From positions 248,001 to 312,000 of the forward strand of contig JAQWFQ010000030.1 in NCBI GenBank assembly GCA_029238665.1: 64,000 bases of DNA. The letters run 5' to 3'. Under the pieces are notes generated by a model. It ran no database searches. It worked only from the letters and a program-made list of their open reading frames with translations, and was not told where the DNA came from. The stretch comes from Crocinitomicaceae bacterium. GTDB lineage: Bacteria > Bacteroidota > Bacteroidia > Flavobacteriales_D > Crocinitomicaceae. The translations under genes and the position numbers were made by a program. Of this stretch, positions 54,664 to 63,218 are shown piece after piece (position 1 is the stretch's first letter; every line of letters starts with the position of its first letter).

Positions 54664-54671
54664 TAATTTTG
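54664..54671 (+). promoter_or_regulatory. Promoter of the Fur-STAS-purA operon
   Basis: TAATTTTG with TTG -33 at 54641-54643 (20-bp spacer); leader about 13-17 nt. Confidence 0.58.
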
Positions 54672-54688
54672 CTGTTTACTGAATTTCA

Positions 54689-55132
54689 ATGATTCAAGAA
54701 GAGTTACATACTAAGGTCAAAAACATTTTCTCAGCTTACCTTGAGCAAAATGGTCATAGAAAAACACCCGAAAGATTTGCCATATTAGCAGAGATTTATA
54801 ATTACAAGGGGCATTTTGACATTGAATCTTTATATGTAGAAATGAAAAACCAGAACTACCGTGTTTCTCGTGCTACACTTTACAACACCATAGAATTGCT
54901 CTTGGCATGTAATTTGGTTCGGAAGCACCAATTTGGAAAGAACATTGCGCAATTTGAAAAGTCACACGGGTCAACACAACACGATCATATTGTATTGACA
55001 GATACAGGTGAACTACTAGAATTTTGTGATCCTCGTATACAGAACATCAAAGCAACCATCGAAGAAATTTTTGATATAGAAATTCAGCACCATTCACTTT
55101 ATTTTTATGGTGTTAAAAGAAAAAAAAGCTAA
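54689..55132 (+). CDS. Fur-family transcriptional regulator
   Basis: 147 residues. N-terminal winged helix with [10 protein letters not shown] and recognition segment [21 protein letters not shown]-terminal dimerisation domain with the HDHIV metal-site block. The structural-zinc CxxC pairs of classical Fur are absent. Could sense iron, zinc or peroxide; target genes unknown. First in an operon with the STAS gene, which begins 26 nt before its stop, and purA. Confidence 0.86.
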   Translation: MIQEELHTKVKNIFSAYLEQNGHRKTPERFAILAEIYNYKGHFDIESLYVEMKNQNYRVSRATLYNTIELLLACNLVRKHQFGKNIAQFEKSHGSTQHDHIVLTDTGELLEFCDPRIQNIKATIEEIFDIEIQHHSLYFYGVKRKKS

Positions 55133-55478
55133 TTTGAATATACAATTTGACATAGATATTCAGGATCCTGTAATTATTTATACTTTAAAAGGTAAAATCA
55201 CCTCAGAACTAGACAGCGAAGACTTTGAAAAAGAAGTGTTCAACCACCTGAATCAAAACTATTTTCGAATTGTTTTTAATTTGAATGAATTAACACACAC
55301 CAACTCTATAGGAATTGGGTTTTTCATGAGAACACTTACAAAAGCGCGTATCATGGGAGGAGAGTTAGTGCTATGTAACGTTAAAGGAAATGTTGAGAAG
55401 ATATTTAAAATATCTAAACTTGACGAAATATATACGATCTATTCAGATCAAACAGAGGCTATAAATCACTTTAAATAA
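55107..55478 (+). CDS. STAS-domain protein (anti-sigma factor antagonist type)
   Basis: 123 residues, single STAS domain. [18 protein letters not shown] contains Ser67 at the position phosphorylated in SpoIIAA/RsbV. Such proteins bind anti-sigma kinases in partner-switching systems or, fused to others, scaffold signalling. No RsbW-type kinase or PP2C phosphatase lies in the window. The 26-nt overlap with the Fur-family gene is forced because no later Met precedes the domain. Confidence 0.8.
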   Translation: MVLKEKKANLNIQFDIDIQDPVIIYTLKGKITSELDSEDFEKEVFNHLNQNYFRIVFNLNELTHTNSIGIGFFMRTLTKARIMGGELVLCNVKGNVEKIFKISKLDEIYTIYSDQTEAINHFK

Positions 55479-55483
55479 AGTAA

Positions 55484-56758
55484 ATGAAACTAGACGTACT
55501 ATTAGGCTTACAATGGGGAGACGAAGGAAAAGGTAAAATTGTAGATGTCCTCACACCTAAATACGATATAATTGCACGCTTTCAAGGTGGACCAAATGCC
55601 GGTCACACACTAGAATTCGAAGGAATAAAACATGTTCTTCATACAATTCCATCTGGAATTTTTAGAGATGGTGTAATGAACCTTGTCGGAAACGGAGTGG
55701 TTATTGACCCTGTTATTTTTCAAGCCGAATTAGATAAACTGGAGCCTTTTAACATTGACTATAAGGCACGCCTTGTCATTTCTAAAAAAGCACATTTAAT
55801 ACTCCCTTCTCACAGGCTATTAGATGCAGCATCAGAAGCCTCTAAAGGAAAGGATAAAATAGGTTCTACATTAAAAGGAATTGGCCCAACATACATGGAC
55901 AAGACAGGACGTAATGGTTTAAGAGTCGGTGACATCTACTCTCCAAACTTTAAAGCTAAGTACAATGCACTTGTCGAAAAACACAAGTCAATGCTAGAAC
56001 GTTATCCTGACTTTAAATACGACCTATCTGAAACAGAAGGAGCTTGGATGGATTCAATTGAACGACTAAGAGAACTTACTGCAGTTGATAGCGAACACTA
56101 CATCAATGAAGCAATTAAAGCTGGAAAGAGCATTTTAGCCGAAGGTGCTCAAGGAACAATGTTAGACATTGATTTTGGAACGTACCCATTTGTAACTTCT
56201 TCAAACACTGTAACAGCAGGAACTTGTACTGGATTGGGAGTTGCCCCTACGCGTATTGGCAATGTTATAGGTATATTTAAAGCTTACTGTACACGTGTTG
56301 GTAGTGGACCATTCCCTACCGAACTTGAAGATGCTGTTGGTGAAAAAATTCGAAAAGAAGGATTTGAATTTGGTGCTACAACTGGTCGCCCTAGAAGATG
56401 TGGGTGGGTTGATATTCCAGCATTGAAATACGCAATAATGATCAACGGTGCTTCTGAACTTTCTATGATGAAAGCAGATGTATTAGATAACTTTGAGTCC
56501 ATTCGCGTCTGTACACATTACATGATTGACGGTGAACGCTATGATCACTTCCCTTATGATGTTACCGACATGGAAGTAACCCCTGTTTACGAAGACATTA
56601 AAGGGTGGAACTGTGACACAACAAAACTAACATCATTTGATGATGCTCCAGTAGAATTAAAATCGTATGTTTCATATTTGGAACAAAAATTGGAGGTACC
56701 AATTACAATTGTTTCTGTTGGACCAGATAGAACTCAAACACTAGATAACAAACATTAG
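55484..56758 (+). CDS. purA: Adenylosuccinate synthetase
   Basis: 424 residues. GLQWGDEGKGKIVD (P-loop), GGPNAGHT, IGPTYMDKTGRNGLRVGD, AEGAQGTMLDIDFGTYPFVTSSN and TTGRPRRCGW are diagnostic. First committed step from IMP to AMP, using GTP and aspartate. Five nt after the STAS gene. Confidence 0.97.
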   Translation: MKLDVLLGLQWGDEGKGKIVDVLTPKYDIIARFQGGPNAGHTLEFEGIKHVLHTIPSGIFRDGVMNLVGNGVVIDPVIFQAELDKLEPFNIDYKARLVISKKAHLILPSHRLLDAASEASKGKDKIGSTLKGIGPTYMDKTGRNGLRVGDIYSPNFKAKYNALVEKHKSMLERYPDFKYDLSETEGAWMDSIERLRELTAVDSEHYINEAIKAGKSILAEGAQGTMLDIDFGTYPFVTSSNTVTAGTCTGLGVAPTRIGNVIGIFKAYCTRVGSGPFPTELEDAVGEKIRKEGFEFGATTGRPRRCGWVDIPALKYAIMINGASELSMMKADVLDNFESIRVCTHYMIDGERYDHFPYDVTDMEVTPVYEDIKGWNCDTTKLTSFDDAPVELKSYVSYLEQKLEVPITIVSVGPDRTQTLDNKH

Positions 56759-56774
56759 TATAAAACGTACTAAC

Positions 56775-58313
56775 TTGATCGTATATTTAAATACATTCAA
56801 AAGTGCACTACTCATTAGCGCACTTTTTTTGGTTTCAAACCAAGCCGCCTCTCAAGAAAACATCTTGGAACTGCTTCCTGGTTCTGAAAGTTTAGAATAT
56901 GATGAAGCCACTAATATCCATCGTTTAATCGGTAACGTTAACTTTGTTTATCAAGGTAATGTTATGTATTGCGATTCAGCCCACTACTCTGAGCAGTTAA
57001 AAACAGTGAGAGCGTATGGGAAGGTTCATATAAACAAACAAGACACGCTCAACCTTTACTGTGACTCACTGTATTTTGATGGGGAACATCAAAAGTCAAA
57101 ACTTTGGGGGAATGTTCGTGTCATTGACAACGAATATAAACTAACAACTGACACATTAGAATACGACACTAAAAACAGTCAAGCTTCCTATCAATACGGA
57201 GGTACAGTCATAAATGTTTTGACCCAAGAAATTCTCACAAGTCGTATAGGGTACTTTCATCCAAAATCGAAAAACTTCTTCTTCAGTAAAAATGTTAATT
57301 ATAAAGGCAACGACCTTCTAATCCAGACCGATACACTTCAATACCTATATGCTCAAAAAAAGACCTTATTCTATGGTGAAACCCATATTAAAACAGAAAA
57401 CGCAACCATGTATTGCGAATCAGGTTGGTACAATACAAATACTAAAAAAGGATCCCTTCAACAAAACGCCTACATATCTCGAGAGACAGACTACATTTCA
57501 GGAGACACATTAATCTATAACCCAGAAAAAGGAATTTCTATTGGAATAGGAAATGTTTATTACCGTGACTCAACGCAAGACATTACATTTAATGGTGATT
57601 ATGCATACAACTCAGACAGTTTAAATTACTCCTTCTTAACAGGGCATGCTCTTGCAACAAAAATAATGACCAATGATACCTTATACATTCATGCTGACAC
57701 CCTTTTCTCGACGAAACTTGATAGCACAGATGTAATGAAAGCTTACAGCCATGCAAAAATTTACTCCACAAAAACACAGTGTATAGCTGATAGCATTGTT
57801 TACAATTCAGAATCTAATTTAATTGAACTCCACTCCAACCCTGTTGTTTGGTCAAACAGCGCCGAACTAAAAGGCTCTTTTATTGACATGCATATAACAG
57901 ACACGCTAATACAAAATGTAAACATCTACAATTCTGCATCAATTTTAATGGAAATTGAAGCTGAATTATACTACAATCAAATTGCTGGAAAAACTATTGT
58001 AGCTAAATTCAAAGACAATGAACTTTATCAAGCTCGTGTTAGTGGAAATGCTGTCACTCTATTCTACCCTGAAGAAACAGAAGAAACAGACTCAACACTG
58101 ACAAAAAAACGTGTTGGCATGAATCGACTATATGCTAGCGACCTACGTATTGATATCGACAGCAATCAAATTATAGGCATCAACTACATTCAAGAACCTG
58201 ACGGCATATTCTACCCCATGGAAAAAATTAGAGAAAAAGAGCAATTCATTCAAAATTTTTCCTGGAAACAAGCCCTTCGACCAAAGTCAAAAGAAGCACT
58301 ACTTGAAGACTAA
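56775..58313 (+). CDS. OstA/LptA-like periplasmic protein
   Basis: 512 residues with a signal peptide ending near NQAASQ. The mature protein consists of repeating beta-strands with the OstA rhythm (NVMYCDSAHYSEQLKTVRAYG, LNLYCDSLYFDGEHQKSKLWG, and so on), forming an extended beta-jellyroll like LptA/LptD. Probably carries LPS across the periplasm. Starts at TTG 56775; no in-frame ATG precedes the signal sequence. Follows purA by 16 nt. A separate LptD is not in the window. Confidence 0.78.
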   Translation: MIVYLNTFKSALLISALFLVSNQAASQENILELLPGSESLEYDEATNIHRLIGNVNFVYQGNVMYCDSAHYSEQLKTVRAYGKVHINKQDTLNLYCDSLYFDGEHQKSKLWGNVRVIDNEYKLTTDTLEYDTKNSQASYQYGGTVINVLTQEILTSRIGYFHPKSKNFFFSKNVNYKGNDLLIQTDTLQYLYAQKKTLFYGETHIKTENATMYCESGWYNTNTKKGSLQQNAYISRETDYISGDTLIYNPEKGISIGIGNVYYRDSTQDITFNGDYAYNSDSLNYSFLTGHALATKIMTNDTLYIHADTLFSTKLDSTDVMKAYSHAKIYSTKTQCIADSIVYNSESNLIELHSNPVVWSNSAELKGSFIDMHITDTLIQNVNIYNSASILMEIEAELYYNQIAGKTIVAKFKDNELYQARVSGNAVTLFYPEETEETDSTLTKKRVGMNRLYASDLRIDIDSNQIIGINYIQEPDGIFYPMEKIREKEQFIQNFSWKQALRPKSKEALLED

Positions 58314-58316
58314 TCC

Positions 58317-60521
58317 TTAAGGCTTACGTTCTACACGCTGAACACCCTCAACTTGCTCAAACTTATACATCAGCTGATCTAAGTGCTCTGTATCAAATAC
58401 CAAAACTTTCATTTTCCCTTCAAAGATCCCATCATTCGTATCAAAGGAAATAGATTTCATGTTGACATTGTGTTCATTTGAAAGGATTTCAGTTAGTCGA
58501 TTGACCATACCTAAGCTATCAATACCATGAATGGTAATATCAGCCAGTCGCTCGCTCAAACGGGTGTTTTTCCACGTTGCTTTAATACAGCGATAAGCCA
58601 TTTTAGATTGTAAATGCTCTGCATTTGGGCATGTATGCCGGTGTATTTTTATGCCGTCATTAATTGTCGTAAAACCAAACACACTATCACCAGGAATTGG
58701 GTTACAACAAATGGCTAAATTATAATCAATATTTTTATAGTCATCACCAATAAGAATGGTGTCTTTTTTTGTGTCTACCTTGGTATATACATCTGTATTT
58801 TTACGCGTTTTTCTAACAGTTCGCTTCTCAATGTGAAGCACCCCATTTTTATTCTCAACCTCCCTAAGTTTGGACAGGTCGATTTTACCTTTAGCTATCA
58901 TGAAATACAATTCAGTAGCATTTGGCATTTTATAAAAGCGTTCTAGAACAGATAAATTCTCTGATGAGTAACGAATATTGTGCTGCTTAAATTTACGTTC
59001 TAAAATCTCTCTACCGTCCATTGCAATAACCTTCCTGGCATCTTTCAATGACGATTTAATTTTTTGCTTTGCACGCGCAGTTATGACAAATCGAATCCAC
59101 TCTTCATTCGGCTTTTGCTTGCTTGAAGTAATGATTTCAACCTGATCGCCATTATCCAACTGGTAACTCAACGGAACCAATCGGTTATTGACCTTTGCTC
59201 CTATACAGCTACCACCAATATCAGTGTGAATGTCATATGCAAAATCGAGTATTGTTGCCTTATTAGGTAAGACCCGAAGCTCTCCCTTTGGGGTAAAAAC
59301 ATATATTTCATCTCTAAACAAATTCAACTTGAATTCATCAATAAAATCCATGGCATTTAAGTCTGGATTTTCTAATAAATCTCTGATTTCAGAAACCCAT
59401 CGATCAAATTTAGATTCAGTTGTCTTAGACTCTTTATAACGATAATGCGCTGCAATTCCCTTCTCAGCAATTTCATCCATTCGCTTAGAACGAATCTGAA
59501 CCTCAATCCACTTACCTATAGGTGACATTACCGTTATGTGTAACGATTCATATCCGTTTGCCCGAGGAGTTGAAATCCAATCGCGCAAACGATCTGGGCT
59601 AGGCTGATAAAAATCGGTAACAATACTGTATATCCTCCAACTATCTGATTTTTCTAGCTCAACAGGGGTGTCTAATATAATTCGAATCGCGAAAATGTCA
59701 TAAACTTCTTCAAAAGGAATGCCTTTCTTTTGCATTTTTCTCCAAATCGAGGAAATGGATTTTGTCCGTACTTTTATTTTAAAATTGTACCCCTCACGCA
59801 ATAGAGCTTCACGAATAGGTTGTGTAAACTTTCTGATAAAACGTTTACGTGCATCTTGTGAAGAACTCAGTTTATCTTGAATTTCAGTGTACACTTTTGA
59901 TTCCGTATACCTAAAGGCCAAATCTTCCAACTCACTCTTAACCGAATACAAACCTAATCGATGGGCTAGCGGTGCATATAAAAACTTGGTTTCTGAAGCA
60001 ATTTTCACTTGCTTATCATACCGCATACTCCCTAATGTCCGCATATTATGTAGCCTGTCAGCCAGCTTAATTAAAACCACTCGAATGTCATCCGATATGG
60101 TTAAAATCATTTTACGGAAATTCTCTGCCTGAATAGATGCATTCTGGTCAAATACTTCTGGAATTTTAGTTAAACCATCAATTATTAATCGATTTTTTGA
60201 CCCAAATAAATCCTCAATATCATCTAATGTTATATGTGTATCCTCGACCGTATCATGCAATAGTGCACACACAATAGCCGTAGTACCTAACCCCATTTCT
60301 TCGGCGCAGATTCTCGCTACAGCAATAGGATGATAAATGTAAGGTTCGCCTGATTTTCTTCGCATTTCTTTATGCGCATCTAAAGCGACATCGAAAGCCT
60401 TACGTATTCTCCTTGTATCTTCTTTACTTCTATCTTTATGTGAACGCAGTAACCCCCTGAACGCATTTAAGATCTCTTTCCGTTCTCTATCTAAATCGAT
60501 TTCAGCAGGTAACTCACTCAT
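58317..60521 (-). CDS. rel: Bifunctional (p)ppGpp synthetase/hydrolase, Rel/SpoT
   Basis: 734 residues, long RSH architecture: HD hydrolase domain (about 45-200, with HPIAVARICAEE and LLHDTVEDT intact), synthetase domain (about 240-370, YDIFAIRIILDT, NGYESLHITV, EVQIRSKRMDEIAEKGIAAHY), TGS domain (about 400-460, VFTPKGELRVLPNKATILDFAY), linker helices and a C-terminal ACT domain (about 655-734). Controls stringent response. Last gene of ychF-fahA-rel, three bases after fahA; convergent with the OstA-like gene, 3 nt apart. Confidence 0.95.
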   Translation of the reverse strand: MSELPAEIDLDRERKEILNAFRGLLRSHKDRSKEDTRRIRKAFDVALDAHKEMRRKSGEPYIYHPIAVARICAEEMGLGTTAIVCALLHDTVEDTHITLDDIEDLFGSKNRLIIDGLTKIPEVFDQNASIQAENFRKMILTISDDIRVVLIKLADRLHNMRTLGSMRYDKQVKIASETKFLYAPLAHRLGLYSVKSELEDLAFRYTESKVYTEIQDKLSSSQDARKRFIRKFTQPIREALLREGYNFKIKVRTKSISSIWRKMQKKGIPFEEVYDIFAIRIILDTPVELEKSDSWRIYSIVTDFYQPSPDRLRDWISTPRANGYESLHITVMSPIGKWIEVQIRSKRMDEIAEKGIAAHYRYKESKTTESKFDRWVSEIRDLLENPDLNAMDFIDEFKLNLFRDEIYVFTPKGELRVLPNKATILDFAYDIHTDIGGSCIGAKVNNRLVPLSYQLDNGDQVEIITSSKQKPNEEWIRFVITARAKQKIKSSLKDARKVIAMDGREILERKFKQHNIRYSSENLSVLERFYKMPNATELYFMIAKGKIDLSKLREVENKNGVLHIEKRTVRKTRKNTDVYTKVDTKKDTILIGDDYKNIDYNLAICCNPIPGDSVFGFTTINDGIKIHRHTCPNAEHLQSKMAYRCIKATWKNTRLSERLADITIHGIDSLGMVNRLTEILSNEHNVNMKSISFDTNDGIFEGKMKVLVFDTEHLDQLMYKFEQVEGVQRVERKP

Positions 60522-60524
60522 ACC

Positions 60525-61802
60525 CTACTTTGTTGGTAAAACTTTCGCCTTTACTTCTCCAAATCCTATTCGAACACCATTCTTCTCAGAAAACCCTCTC
60601 ATAATAACAGTATCATTATCATTAATGAACTTGCGTTCTGTTCCGTCATTCATTTTAAAAGGCTTAGTTCCTTTCCATGAAATCTCTAACATTGAACCGA
60701 ATTGGCCCTCTTGAGGACCTGAAATGGTTCCCGAACCGTAACAATCTCCTAAGCGCATATTACAACCATTGACTGTGTGATGTGCCAACTGCTGATTCAT
60801 ATTCCAATACATATGCTTGTAATTTGATTTTGCTACACTGTTTTCTTGACCATCTTCTGGCTTTATGAGTACCTCAAGGTTAATATCAATGTGTTTATCT
60901 CCTGTGTATTCTAAATATGGTAAAACCACTGGGTCTTGATTTGGACCTGAAACTCTAAATGGCTCAAGGGCATCTAAAGTAACAATCCAACAAGAAATAT
61001 GTGACGCAAAGTTTTTTCCTAAAAAAGGACCTAAGGGTACATATTCCCAACCTTGAATATCACGTGCGCTCCAATCATTTAACAAAGCCATTCCAAAAAT
61101 ATACTCATCCGCTTCCTCTGTTGTGATATGATCTCCTAACGGTTTTCCTTCATACGTAAAAAAAGCAGTCTCTAACTCAAAGTCAAGCAAACTACTTTCT
61201 CCAAAAACAGGAATTTCTGCTGTTGGCGGTTTCTTTTGCCCTTTAGGCCTATGAAAATCAATACCTGAAGCTATAATTGAACTTGCTCTACCATGATAAC
61301 CAACTGGAATATGCTTCCAATTTGGGAGCAAAGCGTTGTTTGGATCTCTAAAAAGGCAGCCAACGTTAAACGCGTGCTGTTCACTTGAATAAAAATCGGT
61401 ATAATCTCCGATTGAGATAGGCATCAATAATTCAACATCATCAATGTCTAACAATAGTTTTTCTAAGTGACTTTTGTTGTTTTTCAATTCATCATTCGAT
61501 TCTTGAAACAAGACTGAAATACGATCTCTGAGTATACGCGTACCCTCTTTACCATGGCGCATCATCTTATTTAAGGTAGCGGAAGCAAAGTCCTCTACGT
61601 TAAAACCTAACCCTTCCAAATACCCAAATTCAAAGATGACTTTTAAATCAATAACTGTATCCCCTATTCGTGTAGCAACTCTAGGAGAATCATCTCCTGT
61701 TGAGATGATTCCAAATGGAATGTTTTGAATTGGGAAATCTGAATCTGAAGGTACTTCTACCCATGATTTATACGCTGGATTATTTGCTTTGATACTCATC
61801 AA
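60525..61802 (-). CDS. fahA: Fumarylacetoacetase
   Basis: 425 residues of the eukaryotic-type FAH family. FYSSEQHAFNVGCLFRDP, PVGYHGRASSI (catalytic His), ELETAFFTYEGKPLG (metal Glu) and MALLNDWSARDIQGWEYVPLGPF are present. Final step of tyrosine/homogentisate degradation, giving fumarate and acetoacetate. No hppD or hmgA is in the window. Sits between ychF (33 nt upstream) and rel (3 nt downstream). Confidence 0.94.
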   Translation of the reverse strand: MMSIKANNPAYKSWVEVPSDSDFPIQNIPFGIISTGDDSPRVATRIGDTVIDLKVIFEFGYLEGLGFNVEDFASATLNKMMRHGKEGTRILRDRISVLFQESNDELKNNKSHLEKLLLDIDDVELLMPISIGDYTDFYSSEQHAFNVGCLFRDPNNALLPNWKHIPVGYHGRASSIIASGIDFHRPKGQKKPPTAEIPVFGESSLLDFELETAFFTYEGKPLGDHITTEEADEYIFGMALLNDWSARDIQGWEYVPLGPFLGKNFASHISCWIVTLDALEPFRVSGPNQDPVVLPYLEYTGDKHIDINLEVLIKPEDGQENSVAKSNYKHMYWNMNQQLAHHTVNGCNMRLGDCYGSGTISGPQEGQFGSMLEISWKGTKPFKMNDGTERKFINDNDTVIMRGFSEKNGVRIGFGEVKAKVLPTK

Positions 61803-61835
61803 TTATCGTTTTTACTCTAATTTTTAACTATTTAC

Positions 61836-62933
61836 TTATACGTTGAATCTGAAATGCATAACATCCCCGTCTTCCACAAGGTATTCTTTTCCTTCTACTC
61901 TAAATTTACCTGCATCCTTTACTGCAGATTCACTGCCAAATTCTACAAAATCAACATACTTAATTACCTCAGCACGAATAAATCCTTTTTCAAAATCTGT
62001 GTGTATTACACCTGCAGCCTGTGGCGCTGTCATTCCTTTTTTAATTGTCCAAGCTCGAACTTCTTTTTCTCCTGCAGTAAAATAAGTTTCAAGATTCAAC
62101 AACCTATATGCCGAACGAATTAAACGGTTTACACCCGGTTCTTCCAAGCCAAGTTCATCCAAAAACATATGACGCTCCTCATAAGTATCTAACTCCATGA
62201 TATCAGCCTCAATTGCAGCACCAATAGTCAGTACCTCTGCATTTTCGGCAGAAACTGAAGCCTTCAACGCTTCAACATAAGCATTTCCATTTTTCACAGA
62301 AGCCTCATCTACGTTACACAGGTACAATACAGGTTTTGCTGTAATCAACTGCATTTGATTCACGATCTCCTGCTCTAACTCATCAAACTTAAGTGATCGA
62401 ACAGACTTTCCAGACTCTAGAACAGTCAAAATCTGAATAGCTAAACCATGTTCTTTTACTGCATCTTTATCTCCTGACTTCACTGTACGTGCCAACGAAT
62501 TAATTCGTTTTTCAATACTTTCTAAATCTTTCAATTGAAGTTCGACATCAATAACCTCTTTATCTCTAACCGGATCAATAGAACCATCAACATGAATAAT
62601 ATTTCCATCATCAAAACATCTAACAACGTGTATAATCGCATCTGTTTCACGAATATTTGCTAGGAATTGATTTCCTAAACCCTCTCCTTTCGAAGCTCCT
62701 TTTACAAGACCAGCAATATCAACAATTTCCATTGTTGTTGGAAGTACACGCTGGGGATTAACCAGCTCTTCCAATTTCTCCAATCGTGGATCTGGAACTG
62801 CTATTGTGCCTACATTTGGTTCAATTGTACAAAATGGATAATTAGCCGATTGAGCCTTTGCATTTGAAAGACAATTGAATAAGGTTGATTTCCCTACATT
62901 TGGTAATCCTACGATTCCACATTTTAACGCCAT
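61836..62933 (-). CDS. ychF: Redox-regulated ATPase YchF (OBG family)
   Basis: 365 residues. G1 GLPNVGKSTLFN, DIAGLVKGASKGEGLGNQFL, nucleotide-specificity CNVDE (which replaces NKxD and favours ATP), and C-terminal TGS domain ending DGDVMHFRFNV. Ribosome-associated, involved in oxidative-stress response. First gene of the ychF-fahA-rel operon, promoter at 62950-62957. Confidence 0.95.
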   Translation of the reverse strand: MALKCGIVGLPNVGKSTLFNCLSNAKAQSANYPFCTIEPNVGTIAVPDPRLEKLEELVNPQRVLPTTMEIVDIAGLVKGASKGEGLGNQFLANIRETDAIIHVVRCFDDGNIIHVDGSIDPVRDKEVIDVELQLKDLESIEKRINSLARTVKSGDKDAVKEHGLAIQILTVLESGKSVRSLKFDELEQEIVNQMQLITAKPVLYLCNVDEASVKNGNAYVEALKASVSAENAEVLTIGAAIEADIMELDTYEERHMFLDELGLEEPGVNRLIRSAYRLLNLETYFTAGEKEVRAWTIKKGMTAPQAAGVIHTDFEKGFIRAEVIKYVDFVEFGSESAVKDAGKFRVEGKEYLVEDGDVMHFRFNV

Positions 62934-62949
62934 CTATTCGATTTTTAAA

Positions 62950-62957
62950 CAAAGATA
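62950..62957 (-). promoter_or_regulatory. Promoter -7 element of ychF-fahA-rel
   Basis: Minus-strand TATCTTTG, 16 nt before the ychF ATG. Confidence 0.55.
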
Positions 62958-63146
62958 ATAGGAAGATGTAAAGCAAACAATTTTATGAAGAAATCTCTTA
63001 AAAAAAGTAAATCAAACTTAAACTCGAGTCTACTCATACTTCAATGATATTACCACCTGCCTATAGAACAAGAATACTCAGTCACATTTCAACATTTTTT
63101 TGTTAAAAAATTTAACGAAACCGTCCATTTTACCATCAAAATAGAC

Positions 63147-63154
63147 TACTTTTG
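63147..63154 (+). promoter_or_regulatory. Promoter -7 element of the alpha-oxoamine synthase-like gene
   Basis: TACTTTTG, about 65 nt before ATG 63219, giving an unusually long leader for this genome. GTTAAA/TTTAAC arms (63102-63107, 63111-63116) lie upstream and could be an operator. Confidence 0.5.
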
Positions 63155-63176
63155 AAGCGCAATTAAGGAACAACTT

Positions 63177-63201
63177 ATTCACGTTAAATTTTACCGTGAA
63201 T
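63177..63201 (+). other. Hairpin in the 5' leader of the last gene
   Basis: ATTCACG (63177-63183) pairs perfectly with CGTGAAT (63195-63201) around an 11-nt A/T-rich loop, 17 nt upstream of the ATG and downstream of the predicted transcription start. Confidence 0.45.
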
Positions 63202-63218
63202 TGATAAAAAAAACTTAG

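Noticed and set aside
55107-55132. Fur-STAS overlap as a sequencing frameshift or fusion
   Set aside because: Both proteins are complete with normal ends and the STAS gene starts with its own ATG; coupling explains the overlap better.
62934-63218. Hidden gene in the 285-base gap before the last gene
   Set aside because: The gap is A/T-rich, carries two promoters and a leader hairpin, and has no frame with protein-like composition.
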